This document shows positions 1 through 6,284 of a stretch of DNA of 7,377 bases, in pieces. This DNA comes from Firmicutes bacterium ZCTH02-B6 (GTDB lineage Bacteria > Bacillota > Limnochordia > Limnochordales > ZCTH02-B6): positions 1 through 7,377 of the forward strand of contig LZRQ01000177.1 of NCBI GenBank assembly GCA_002159155.1. The letters run 5' to 3'. Within the stretch, counting starts at the first letter, position 1. Each line of letters opens with the position of its first letter. Made by a program: the position numbers and the translations under genes. The notes under the pieces were generated by a model. That model searched no databases and was not told where the DNA came from. It saw only the letters and a list, made by a program, of their open reading frames with translations.

Positions 1-1707
1 GCGTTGGCACAGCGGGGATTGATCGAGCCGGTAGCGGTGCGGGTCGAGCGTGAGCCCTCCGCCCCGCGGGTGGCCGAGCCCGCCGCACCGCCGGTCTTGA
101 CCGCTGAGCAGGCAACGGCGCTGGCCGCTATCGCCGGCGCGCGGCGCGATGGTGATTTGCGTCCCATACTGTTGCACGGGGTTACCGGAAGCGGGAAGAC
201 CGAGATTTATCTGCGGCTTGTGGCTGAAACGATCGCCGCCGGCCGCGGCGCACTGGTGCTGGTGCCCGAGATCGCCCTCACCCCCCAGACGTTTGCCCGC
301 TTCTCGGCCCGGTTTCCCGGCCAAGTGGCGGTGCTGCACAGCGGGCTGGGTGCAGGAGAACGGTTTGACCAGTGGGAGCGGGTGGCCCAGGGGCGTACCC
401 CCATCGTTGTCGGGGCGCGTTCGGCGGTGTTCGCGCCTGTGCGGGAGCTTGGGCTGGTCATTGTGGACGAAGAGCATGAGGTCTCATACAAGCAGGAGGA
501 GAGCCCGCGTTATCATGCCCGCGAGGTGGCGCTAGAGAGGGCGCGCCGGGCAGGCGCCTTGTGCGTGCTGGGCAGCGCTACGCCCTCACTGGAAAGCTAC
601 GTACAGGCGCGCACGGGGCAGTTCCGGCATGTCCGCCTTACCCGGCGCGTGGACGGCCGTGAGTTGCCGGCCGTGGAAGTGGTCGACATGCGGGCTGAGA
701 TGGTGGCCGGCAACCGCAGCATTTTCAGCCGGCGGCTCACCGAAGCGTTGCGGGAGTGCTTAGCCCGCGGCCGGCAGGCCGTGTTGTTTCTCAACAGGCG
801 GGGGTTTTCGCAGTTCTTGCTGTGCCGCGAGTGCGGGCACGTCGTCCGGTGTCCCGATTGTGCGGTCAGCTACACGTACCACGCCGCGCCGGCGGAGCAC
901 CTGCGCTGCCACTACTGCGACGCCCTGCATCCACTGCCCGCTCGGTGTCCGCAATGCGGTGGGCCGTACTTGCGCCCCTTTGGGGCGGGAACCCAGCGGG
1001 TTGAGACGCTGGTGCAGGAGCTCTTTCCTCACGCCCGGGTGCGGCGAATGGATCTGGACACTACTGCGCGCAAAGGGGCCCACACCGCCCTTTTTGAGGC
1101 TGTGCGCCGCGGGGAGGTGGATGTCATCGTGGGGACGCAAATGGTGGCGAAAGGCCTCGACTTCCCCAACGTGACGCTGGTGGGCGTCGTCGCAGCCGAC
1201 AGCACCCTGCACGTGCCCGACTTCCGGGCGGCCGAGCGGACATTCCAGCTCTTGACACAGGTTGGAGGGCGTGCCGGCCGCGGCGCCGATCCCGGGCGAG
1301 TCATCGTGCAAACGTACCAGCCGGACCATTACAGCATCGCCGCGGCACGCGCATATGACGAAGACGGATTTTACCGCCGGGAAGCGGCCTACCGGCGGGG
1401 CAGCGGCTACCCGCCGTTCGCAGCCCTCGTTCGCGTTCTCATTAGCGGCGCCGAGGGCGCGCCCGAAATGGCAAAAGTCGTGGCGCAAACGGTGCGCCAA
1501 TGCGCGGCGGGGGCGGACGTGTCGGTGACGGGGCCAGCGCCGGCGCCCTTGCAGCGCCTGCGGGGACGGGAGCGCTGGCATGTGATCATCAAAGGGCAAG
1601 GCGACGGTCCGCGCCAGGTGGCCATGGCAGCCAGGGAGGTGTGGCGGCCCTTGATAGGCCGCGGCGTATCGGTGGCCATCGACGTGGATCCGGTTTCGCT
1701 CTTGTAA
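1..1707 (+). CDS. priA: Primosomal protein N' (PriA replication-restart helicase), 5' end outside the window
   Basis: PriA is a cytoplasmic 3'-5' superfamily 2 helicase. It recognises stalled or repaired forks and starts reloading of the replicative helicase. In the 567 residues counted from the TTG at position 4, I see Walker A GVTGSGKT (59-66), the DEEH Walker B box (155-158), GSATPS (190-195), motif V GTQMVAKGLDFPNV (377-390) and motif VI QVGGRAGRG (419-427). Eight cysteines (274, 277, 283, 286, 302, 305, 315, 318) form the two zinc sites typical of PriA. The C-terminal GPAPAPLQRLRGRERW and the final DVDPVSLL are family hallmarks. Known PriA proteins are around 730-800 residues, so the N-terminal 3'-DNA-binding and winged-helix regions lie upstream of the window, and the TTG at 4 is not the real start: the frame is open to base 1. 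The stop is TAA at 1705. def follows after 16 nt, probably in one transcript. Confidence 0.97.
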   Translation, partial: ALAQRGLIEPVAVRVEREPSAPRVAEPAAPPVLTAEQATALAAIAGARRDGDLRPILLHGVTGSGKTEIYLRLVAETIAAGRGALVLVPEIALTPQTFARFSARFPGQVAVLHSGLGAGERFDQWERVAQGRTPIVVGARSAVFAPVRELGLVIVDEEHEVSYKQEESPRYHAREVALERARRAGALCVLGSATPSLESYVQARTGQFRHVRLTRRVDGRELPAVEVVDMRAEMVAGNRSIFSRRLTEALRECLARGRQAVLFLNRRGFSQFLLCRECGHVVRCPDCAVSYTYHAAPAEHLRCHYCDALHPLPARCPQCGGPYLRPFGAGTQRVETLVQELFPHARVRRMDLDTTARKGAHTALFEAVRRGEVDVIVGTQMVAKGLDFPNVTLVGVVAADSTLHVPDFRAAERTFQLLTQVGGRAGRGADPGRVIVQTYQPDHYSIAAARAYDEDGFYRREAAYRRGSGYPPFAALVRVLISGAEGAPEMAKVVAQTVRQCAAGADVSVTGPAPAPLQRLRGRERWHVIIKGQGDGPRQVAMAAREVWRPLIGRGVSVAIDVDPVSLL

Positions 1708-1723
1708 CAGGGGGCGTGAATGG

Positions 1724-2230
1724 ATGGCAGTGTTGCCGATCGTGCAAGTTCCCGACCCCGTGCTGCGCAAGAAGGCGCTGCCGGTGGAGCGGGTGACGAA
1801 GCGGGTGCAGAAGCTCATCCGCGACATGGCGGACACGATGTATGCCGCCAACGGCGCCGGACTGGCCGCGCCGCAGGTTGGGGTGTCCGAGCGCGTCATC
1901 GTGGTCGACGCCGGCGACGGGCTCGTCGCCCTGATCAACCCGAGGATCATCGCTGCAGAGGGCAGCGAGGTGGACGTAGAGGGATGCCTCAGTATTCCTA
2001 ATGTCAGCGTGTACGTGGAACGCGCGGCCAAGGTGGAGGTGGAGGGGTGGGACGAGCGAGGGCGCACGGTGCGGATCAAGGCCGACGGTTTGCTGGCCCG
2101 TGCTCTGCAACATGAGATTGACCACTTGGACGGGATCTTGATTACGGACAAAGGCAGTCCCATTCAACGTGCGGATGAGGAGGCGGCCAGCGGGAGCCAA
2201 GCCAGTACCCCGGGGGAGAAGAGCACGTGA
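1724..2230 (+). CDS. def: Peptide deformylase
   Basis: This metalloenzyme removes the N-terminal formyl group from nascent polypeptides at the ribosome exit. All three family motifs are intact in 168 residues: GAGLAAPQ (44-51), EGCLS (86-90, metal ligand Cys88) and HEIDH (130-134, two His ligands and the catalytic Glu131). The length is normal, with a short polar tail (about 150-168) rich in Ser, Glu and Ala. The ATG at 1724 is chosen because AGGGGG (1709-1714) lies 9 nt upstream; an ATG at 1720 is in another frame that gives no family match. The residue after EGCLSIP is Asn where Gly is common, which is probably neutral. It sits between priA and fmt in the usual Bacillota order and shares a 4-bp overlap with fmt, implying translational coupling. 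Confidence 0.97.
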   Translation: MAVLPIVQVPDPVLRKKALPVERVTKRVQKLIRDMADTMYAANGAGLAAPQVGVSERVIVVDAGDGLVALINPRIIAAEGSEVDVEGCLSIPNVSVYVERAAKVEVEGWDERGRTVRIKADGLLARALQHEIDHLDGILITDKGSPIQRADEEAASGSQASTPGEKST

Positions 2231-3204
2231 GAAGCCTCAGGGTCGTATTTATGGGCACGCCCGACTTCGCAGTGCCCTCGCTCAAGGCGGTGATGGCCGC
2301 CGGCCACACGGTCGTCGGCGTGTTTACCCAGCCGGACCGACCTCGGGGCCGAGGCCACAAGGTTGTGCCGTCGCCGGTGAAACAGGTGGCCGTGGAGGCG
2401 GGACTTCCCGTCTTTCAGCCCCGGCGCTTGCGGGAACCTGACGCGCTGGAAACGTTGTGCTCCCTGGGGCCAGACGTCATCTGTGTCGTCGCCTACGGGC
2501 AAATATTGCCCAAGGCCATCCTGGAGCTTCCGCCGTTGGGCTGCGTCAATGTGCATGCGTCGTTGTTGCCTCGCTGGCGCGGTGCGGCGCCCATCCAGGC
2601 GGCCTTGCTGGCGGGCGATACGGTCACCGGAGTCACCACCATGCTCATGGACGAGGGCCTGGATACGGGCGATATTTTGTTGCAGCGTGTCATCCCCATA
2701 GAGGCCGGTGACGATGCCGGCGCGCTCCACGACAGACTGGCCGCGGCGGGAGCCGACTTGTTGGTGGAGACCCTCGCGCTGTTGGCTGATGGGCGGGCGC
2801 CAAGGCGTCCTCAGGACGACGCCCTGGCGACCTACGCGCCGAAAGTGGAGCGGGAGCAGGCGGCCCTCGACTGGAGCCAGCCCGCTGGACGGATCTTCAA
2901 TCACGTGCGGGCTTATGCGCCTTGGCCCGGCGCCTACACCCTGCACGGTGAGCGTATACTAAAGGTGTTGCAGGTGGAGCCGCTCCCGGATGATGTACCG
3001 GGCGCGGTCCCAGGGGAAGTGGTGGTCGTCGACGAGCGCGGGTTCGTGGTGCAGGCCGGGAGGGGTACGGTGCTGGTCCGGCGTGTCCAGCCTCCGGGAG
3101 GTGCGCCCATGAGCGGCCGGGATTACGTGAACGGCTACCGGCTGCGGACGGGAGATCGGTTGACGGCCGTGCAGCCGGGCTCCGGACCGTCCGACGGGAA
3201 TTGA
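2227..3204 (+). CDS. fmt: Methionyl-tRNA formyltransferase
   Basis: This cytoplasmic enzyme transfers a formyl group from 10-formyl-tetrahydrofolate to Met-tRNAfMet for translation initiation. Its 325 residues are a normal length. The N-terminal Rossmann domain opens with VVFMGTPDFA (6-15). The folate-binding and catalytic signature NVHASLLPRWRGAAPI spans 108-123. The catalytic triad corresponds to Asn108, His110 and Asp146 (within MDEGLDTGDI), two residues later than in E. coli. YAPKV (203-207) begins the linker to the C-terminal OB-like tRNA-binding domain, which is complete. The GTG start overlaps the def stop (GTGA), and the fMGTPDF block lies at the normal distance from it. Coupling with def makes sense because the two enzymes add and remove the same group. 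The tail after residue 315 is low-complexity Gly/Ser/Pro. Confidence 0.97.
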   Translation: MRSLRVVFMGTPDFAVPSLKAVMAAGHTVVGVFTQPDRPRGRGHKVVPSPVKQVAVEAGLPVFQPRRLREPDALETLCSLGPDVICVVAYGQILPKAILELPPLGCVNVHASLLPRWRGAAPIQAALLAGDTVTGVTTMLMDEGLDTGDILLQRVIPIEAGDDAGALHDRLAAAGADLLVETLALLADGRAPRRPQDDALATYAPKVEREQAALDWSQPAGRIFNHVRAYAPWPGAYTLHGERILKVLQVEPLPDDVPGAVPGEVVVVDERGFVVQAGRGTVLVRRVQPPGGAPMSGRDYVNGYRLRTGDRLTAVQPGSGPSDGN

Positions 3205-3229
3205 CACTTCGGCGGCTTTGCGCCATGAT
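3201..3229 (+). promoter_or_regulatory. Candidate sigma-A promoter for the metallopeptidase gene
   Basis: A perfect -35 TTGACA (3201-3206) is followed after exactly 17 nt by CATGAT (3224-3229), which matches TATAAT at 4 of 6 positions. The -35 overlaps the fmt stop codon, and the -10 ends about 50 nt before the TTG start of the next gene. This is the only good promoter-like pair I see inside the operon, and it would let the metallopeptidase be transcribed apart from def-fmt. It is pattern evidence only. Confidence 0.45.
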
Positions 3230-3278
3230 CGAAATGGGATTGTGAAACAGCTCACTGGGGAAAGGGGGCGATGGGCGA

Positions 3279-3965
3279 TTGTTTTATCCGTTCTTTGACC
3301 CGACGTACATTTTGCTGATTCCCGCCTTGATTCTTGCGTTGTACGCGCAGCAGAAGGTGCATTCAACTTTTGCCCATTACAGCCGCGTGCCGGCCCGGGC
3401 CATGCGGACGGGTGCGCAGGTGGCGCGGGAGCTGCTCGACCACGCTGGGCTGCGAGACGTGCCGGTGGAGCTCATCCGGGGCACGCTGTCGGACCACTAC
3501 GATCCCCGTGCCCGGGTCATGCGCCTGTCGCCGGAAGTGTACCATGGCACCTCCATCGCCGCGCTCGCTGTGGCCGCCCATGAAACAGGCCACGCGCTCC
3601 AGCACGCTGGCAACTACGTGCCGCTGTCACTGCGCAACGGGCTGTTTCCGGTGGCCAACATCGGCTCGCAAATGGCGTTTCCGCTGTTCTTCCTCGGCCT
3701 CATTTTCGCCGCCGAGCCGCTGATGACGCTGGGGATCTGGCTGTTCTTGGCGGCGTTGGCGTTTCAGGTCATTACGCTGCCGGTGGAGTATGATGCCAGC
3801 GGCCGTGCGCTGCGCCTGCTGGCGGCCGGGGGTTACCTCGGAAACGACGAGGTGCCTAAGGCGAAGGCGGTTTTGAACGCCGCCGCCCTGACCTACGTCG
3901 CAGCGGTAGCGGTCGCGGTGATGCACCTGCTGCGCCTTCTAATCCTGCGCAACTCCCGCGACTAG
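3279..3965 (+). CDS. YugP-type membrane zinc metallopeptidase
   Basis: The protein (228 aa) is a member of the membrane zinc metallopeptidase family typified by B. subtilis YugP (Pfam Zn_peptidase_2); its natural substrate is not firmly known. The zinc site HETGH is at 101-105, and the likely third ligand is Glu170 in LPVEYDAS, a conserved family block. SDHYDP (71-76) is another family motif. Hydrophobic segments lie at about 10-22, 124-145, 147-166 and 201-222, so it is a multi-pass membrane protein. The TTG start at 3279 is the only option: an in-frame TGA lies at 3243 with no other start between, and AAAGGGGG (3261-3268) sits 10 nt upstream. The gene lies between fmt and rsmB, its common place in Bacillota. 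A candidate promoter precedes it and a hairpin terminator follows it. Confidence 0.92.
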   Translation: MFYPFFDPTYILLIPALILALYAQQKVHSTFAHYSRVPARAMRTGAQVARELLDHAGLRDVPVELIRGTLSDHYDPRARVMRLSPEVYHGTSIAALAVAAHETGHALQHAGNYVPLSLRNGLFPVANIGSQMAFPLFFLGLIFAAEPLMTLGIWLFLAALAFQVITLPVEYDASGRALRLLAAGGYLGNDEVPKAKAVLNAAALTYVAAVAVAVMHLLRLLILRNSRD

Positions 3966-4002
3966 CGGCATAGACGCAAAGCTCGGGTTACCGTGCAAGC
4001 TG

Positions 4003-4038
4003 GGCGGCCGTTTTAGATCGGCCGCCTTTCATTTCTTT
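4003..4038 (+). terminator. Probable intrinsic terminator after the metallopeptidase gene
   Basis: A perfect 8-bp GC stem, GGCGGCCG (4003-4010) with CGGCCGCC (4019-4026), encloses an 8-nt AT-rich loop. A pyrimidine tract (TTTCATTTCTTT, 4027-4038) with 9 T in 12 bases follows. The T-tract is interrupted, so termination may be partial. Only 22 nt separate it from the rsmB start, so it may act as a leaky terminator or attenuator that lowers read-through into rsmB. Confidence 0.6.
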
Positions 4039-4050
4039 CCCGAAAGGGGA
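4037..4050 (+). promoter_or_regulatory. rsmB ribosome binding site inside a small GAAA-loop hairpin
   Basis: The Shine-Dalgarno AAAGGGGA (4043-4050) lies 10 nt before the TTG start of rsmB and supports that start. The flanking bases can pair: TTCCC (4037-4041) with GGGGA (4046-4050) across a GAAA tetraloop (4042-4045), a stable loop class. The stem has three G-C pairs, one G-U and one U-A. If it forms, it partly hides the ribosome binding site. Whether it matters in vivo is unknown. Confidence 0.4.
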
Positions 4051-4060
4051 CGAGCATCGC

Positions 4061-5434
4061 TTGAGCCAGCAGCGCCGGACAGGCGGTCCGACGAGCCCCA
4101 GACGGGCCGCCGTCGACATCCTCTCGACCATCGAACAGCGCGGGGCGTTTGCCGGCCTCGCCCTTGACGCCCACTTGGAGCGGCTGCGTCTGCCGGCCCA
4201 GGCGCGCCGGTACGTCACGGAGACCGTCTATGGGGTATTGCGCTGGCGCGGCACGCTAGACTGGATGATCGCACAGTGCAGCCACAAGCCCCTCGAAGAG
4301 CTCGAACCAGCGCTGCGCAGCATCCTCCGGTTGGCGGCATATGAAGTCTGCTTTTTGAACTCCGTCCCCGCACCGGTCGCATGCCACGAGGCGGTCGAGC
4401 TGGCGAAGGCTCGCTTCCACCCGGGCGTGGTGTCGTACGTCAACGGCGTGTGCCGCCAGTTGAGCCGTAGGGCCTCGAGCGGCGCTTGGCCATGGCCGGA
4501 CGAGAGAGAGGATCCTGTGAAAGCCCTGGCTGTTCGCACGTCGCACCCGGAGTGGCTGGTGGCCCGCTGGGTAACCCGCTTCGGCACCGAGGAGGCACGG
4601 GCGCTGTGCGAGGCCAATAACGAGGCGCCTGCCATCCACGTGCGCGCCAACGTGCTAAAGACAAACCGGGAGGCGTTGGGAGCTATCCTTACGCAGCAAG
4701 GCGCGCAAGTGGAGCCTGGACCTTGGGCCCCGCAGGCGCTGCGGGTCAGGGGCATGGGCGCGGTCCGCGACAACCCCGCGTTTCAGGCTGGACTGTTCAC
4801 CGTGCAAGATGAGGGCGCACAGTTGGTCGCGCATGTTGTGGATCCAAAGCCCGGAGAGCGGGTGATTGACTTATGCGCCGCGCCCGGCGGCAAGACAACC
4901 CACCTGGCCGAGCTGATGGGAAACGAGGGCGAGGTGGTCGCGGTCGATGTCCATCCGGGCAAGCTGGGGCTGGTGGCGCGGGCGGCAGAGCGCCTTGGCG
5001 TCACCATTATTTCCACCGCAGCCGGAGACGGGCGCACGATGCCGGGCCGGATCGAGCCGGCGGACCGGGTGGTGGTAGATGCTCCCTGCTCTGGCCTCGG
5101 GGTGCTCCGGCGCCGGCCGGACTTGCGTTGGCGTAAGCGTCCCGAGGAGCTGCCCGCGCTGGCGCGGCTGCAGGGGGAGCTGCTCATGGCGGCCGCGGCG
5201 CTGACGCGGCCCGGGGGCACGCTGGTGTACAGCACCTGCAGCACGGAGCCGGAGGAAACCACTGGTGTCGTAAAGGCGTTTCTCGCCTCCCGACCTGACT
5301 TTGTCGCCGATGATCTCCCTTTGCCGGAAAGTGTCGCGCAAGACGTGGGCGGGTACCTGTATCCTTACCGCCACGGTACCGACGGTTTCTTCATCGCACG
5401 TTTACGAAAGGTAAACACCCAAAAGGGATCTTGA
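4061..5434 (+). CDS. rsmB: 16S rRNA (cytosine(967)-C(5))-methyltransferase
   Basis: RsmB uses S-adenosylmethionine to methylate C967 of 16S rRNA during small-subunit assembly. The 457 residues have the expected two-part build. An N-terminal NusB-like RNA-binding helical domain (about 10-140) has the family block VNGVCRQLSR (127-136). A Rossmann methyltransferase domain (about 240-450) follows. Motif I DLCAAPGGKTTH is at 270-281, motif IV DAPCSGLG at 340-347 (Cys343, product release), and motif VI YSTCSTEPEE at 390-399 (catalytic Cys393). GTDGFF (439-444) closes the fold as in relatives. The TTG start at 4061 is supported by AAAGGGGA 10 nt upstream, and the length is normal. In many Bacillota rlmN and the stp-prkC pair follow; here spo0A follows instead. 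An rRNA m5C methyltransferase of another specificity (RsmF-like) is unlikely because the NusB domain is present. Confidence 0.96.
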   Translation: MSQQRRTGGPTSPRRAAVDILSTIEQRGAFAGLALDAHLERLRLPAQARRYVTETVYGVLRWRGTLDWMIAQCSHKPLEELEPALRSILRLAAYEVCFLNSVPAPVACHEAVELAKARFHPGVVSYVNGVCRQLSRRASSGAWPWPDEREDPVKALAVRTSHPEWLVARWVTRFGTEEARALCEANNEAPAIHVRANVLKTNREALGAILTQQGAQVEPGPWAPQALRVRGMGAVRDNPAFQAGLFTVQDEGAQLVAHVVDPKPGERVIDLCAAPGGKTTHLAELMGNEGEVVAVDVHPGKLGLVARAAERLGVTIISTAAGDGRTMPGRIEPADRVVVDAPCSGLGVLRRRPDLRWRKRPEELPALARLQGELLMAAAALTRPGGTLVYSTCSTEPEETTGVVKAFLASRPDFVADDLPLPESVAQDVGGYLYPYRHGTDGFFIARLRKVNTQKGS

Positions 5435-5464
5435 GTTGACTGACGAATGAATAACTCTGATTTT
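5422..5464 (+). promoter_or_regulatory. Candidate sigma-H-like (and weak sigma-A-like) promoter region of spo0A
   Basis: AAAGGGATC (5422-5430) and GACGAATGA (5442-5450), separated by 11 nt, resemble the B. subtilis sigma-H consensus (RnAGGAWWW, 11-12 nt, RnnGAATWW) with about three mismatches. Overlapping it, TTGACT (5436-5441) and GATTTT (5459-5464) with 17-nt spacing give a good sigma-A -35 but a poor -10. B. subtilis spo0A is known to have both a sigma-A (Pv) and a sigma-H (Ps) promoter, which makes the match suggestive. I see no clear Spo0A box (TTCGACA or its complement) here. Confidence 0.3.
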
Positions 5465-5481
5465 ACTCGTCACTTCGCACC

Positions 5482-5489
5482 AAGGAGGG
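5482..5489 (+). promoter_or_regulatory. Strong ribosome binding site deciding the spo0A start
   Basis: AAGGAGGG lies 6 nt before the TTG at 5496. It is the closest match to the anti-Shine-Dalgarno sequence among the plus-strand genes here and fixes the TTG as the start. Confidence 0.85.
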
Positions 5490-5495
5490 ATCGCA

Positions 5496-6284
5496 TTGAT
5501 CAGGGTGCTCATCGCCGACAACAACATGCCTTTGTGTGCTTCGCTGAGCGAGTTTCTCAATGAGCAGCCCGATATGGAAGTTGTCGGCTGCGCCTATGAC
5601 GGGGAAGAGGCGCTGGAGCTCATCGCCAAGACAAAGCCGGATGTGGTGATTCTCGACATCACCATGCCGCGATTGGACGGCATGGCGGTACTGGAGCGTC
5701 TGCCCGATCTCAAGCTTGAGCGGCGCCCCCGGATCATCGTGCTGACTGCCTTGGCGCGGGAGGATATCGCCAAGCGCTTTACGGAGCTGGGTGCCGACTA
5801 TTTTCTGATTAAGCCCTTTGACCTTCAGCTTTTGGCGGAAAGGATTCGGCAGTTTGCCAGCGAGGAGCCGCCGGAGCCGGCCCAGATCGCGGCGGCACCG
5901 ATCCGGCCTAATGTGGCGCGCAAGCACAATCTGGAGGCCATGGTGACTCGCCTCTTGCACGAGATGGGCATGCCGGCGCATTTCAAGGGCTACCAGTATT
6001 TGCGGGACGCCGTACTCATGGCCGTGGAGGACACGGACCTCGTAGGCGGCAGCCTAAGCAAGGAAGTTTACCCACGGCTCGCCAGCAAGTACAACGCGAC
6101 GCCGGGAGGCGTAGAGGCGGCTATCCGCAACGCTCTCATCGCCTGCTGGGAAAACGGCAATCGCGCCTTTCTCGAGCAGTTGACCGGGCAATCGGGTCGC
6201 ACCAGGCAAGGACGGTTCCCCACCAACTCAATGGTCATTGCGCAGTTGGCGGACCAATTGCGGATGCAGGTGCGGGCGAGCTAG
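5496..6284 (+). CDS. spo0A: Stage 0 sporulation protein A, response regulator
   Basis: Spo0A is the DNA-binding response regulator that commits Bacillota to sporulation after phosphorylation through a kinase or phosphorelay. The 262 residues match B. subtilis Spo0A (267 aa) end to end. The receiver domain is 1-120, with phospho-acceptor Asp54 (VVILDITMPRLDG), switch Thr84 (LTA) and Lys106 (KPFD). A Pro/Ala-rich hinge spans about 121-143. The effector domain has the hallmark HEMGMPAHFKGYQYLRDA (155-172), a helix-turn-helix around 200-218, PTNS (242-245), and the ending RAS as in the classical KAS. Two deviations stand out. The acidic pair is Asp8-Asn9 rather than Asp-Asp. The recognition helix reads GGVEAAIRNA where B. 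subtilis has SRVERAIRHA (from memory). It follows rsmB after 61 nt and converges with a minus-strand membrane protein gene. Confidence 0.96.
   Translation: MIRVLIADNNMPLCASLSEFLNEQPDMEVVGCAYDGEEALELIAKTKPDVVILDITMPRLDGMAVLERLPDLKLERRPRIIVLTALAREDIAKRFTELGADYFLIKPFDLQLLAERIRQFASEEPPEPAQIAAAPIRPNVARKHNLEAMVTRLLHEMGMPAHFKGYQYLRDAVLMAVEDTDLVGGSLSKEVYPRLASKYNATPGGVEAAIRNALIACWENGNRAFLEQLTGQSGRTRQGRFPTNSMVIAQLADQLRMQVRAS

Noticed and set aside
4..6. TTG at position 4 as the priA start
   Set aside because: The frame is open to the window edge and the N-terminal third of PriA is missing, so this is an internal codon.
760..2163. Long 467-codon minus-strand open frame opposite priA and def
   Set aside because: It is antisense to genes with unmistakable motifs. 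Its product is low-complexity and rich in Arg, His and Pro, as expected for an antisense shadow in GC-rich DNA.
2164..2946. 260-codon minus-strand open frame opposite fmt (and the 203-codon one at 1589-2200 opposite def)
   Set aside because: Both have shadow composition with no recognisable domain, and both lie opposite complete, motif-bearing genes.
5300..5342. TGTCGCC and TGTCGCG considered as Spo0A boxes upstream of spo0A
   Set aside because: They match only 5 of 7 bases of TGTCGAA, which is expected by chance in GC-rich DNA, and lie within rsmB.
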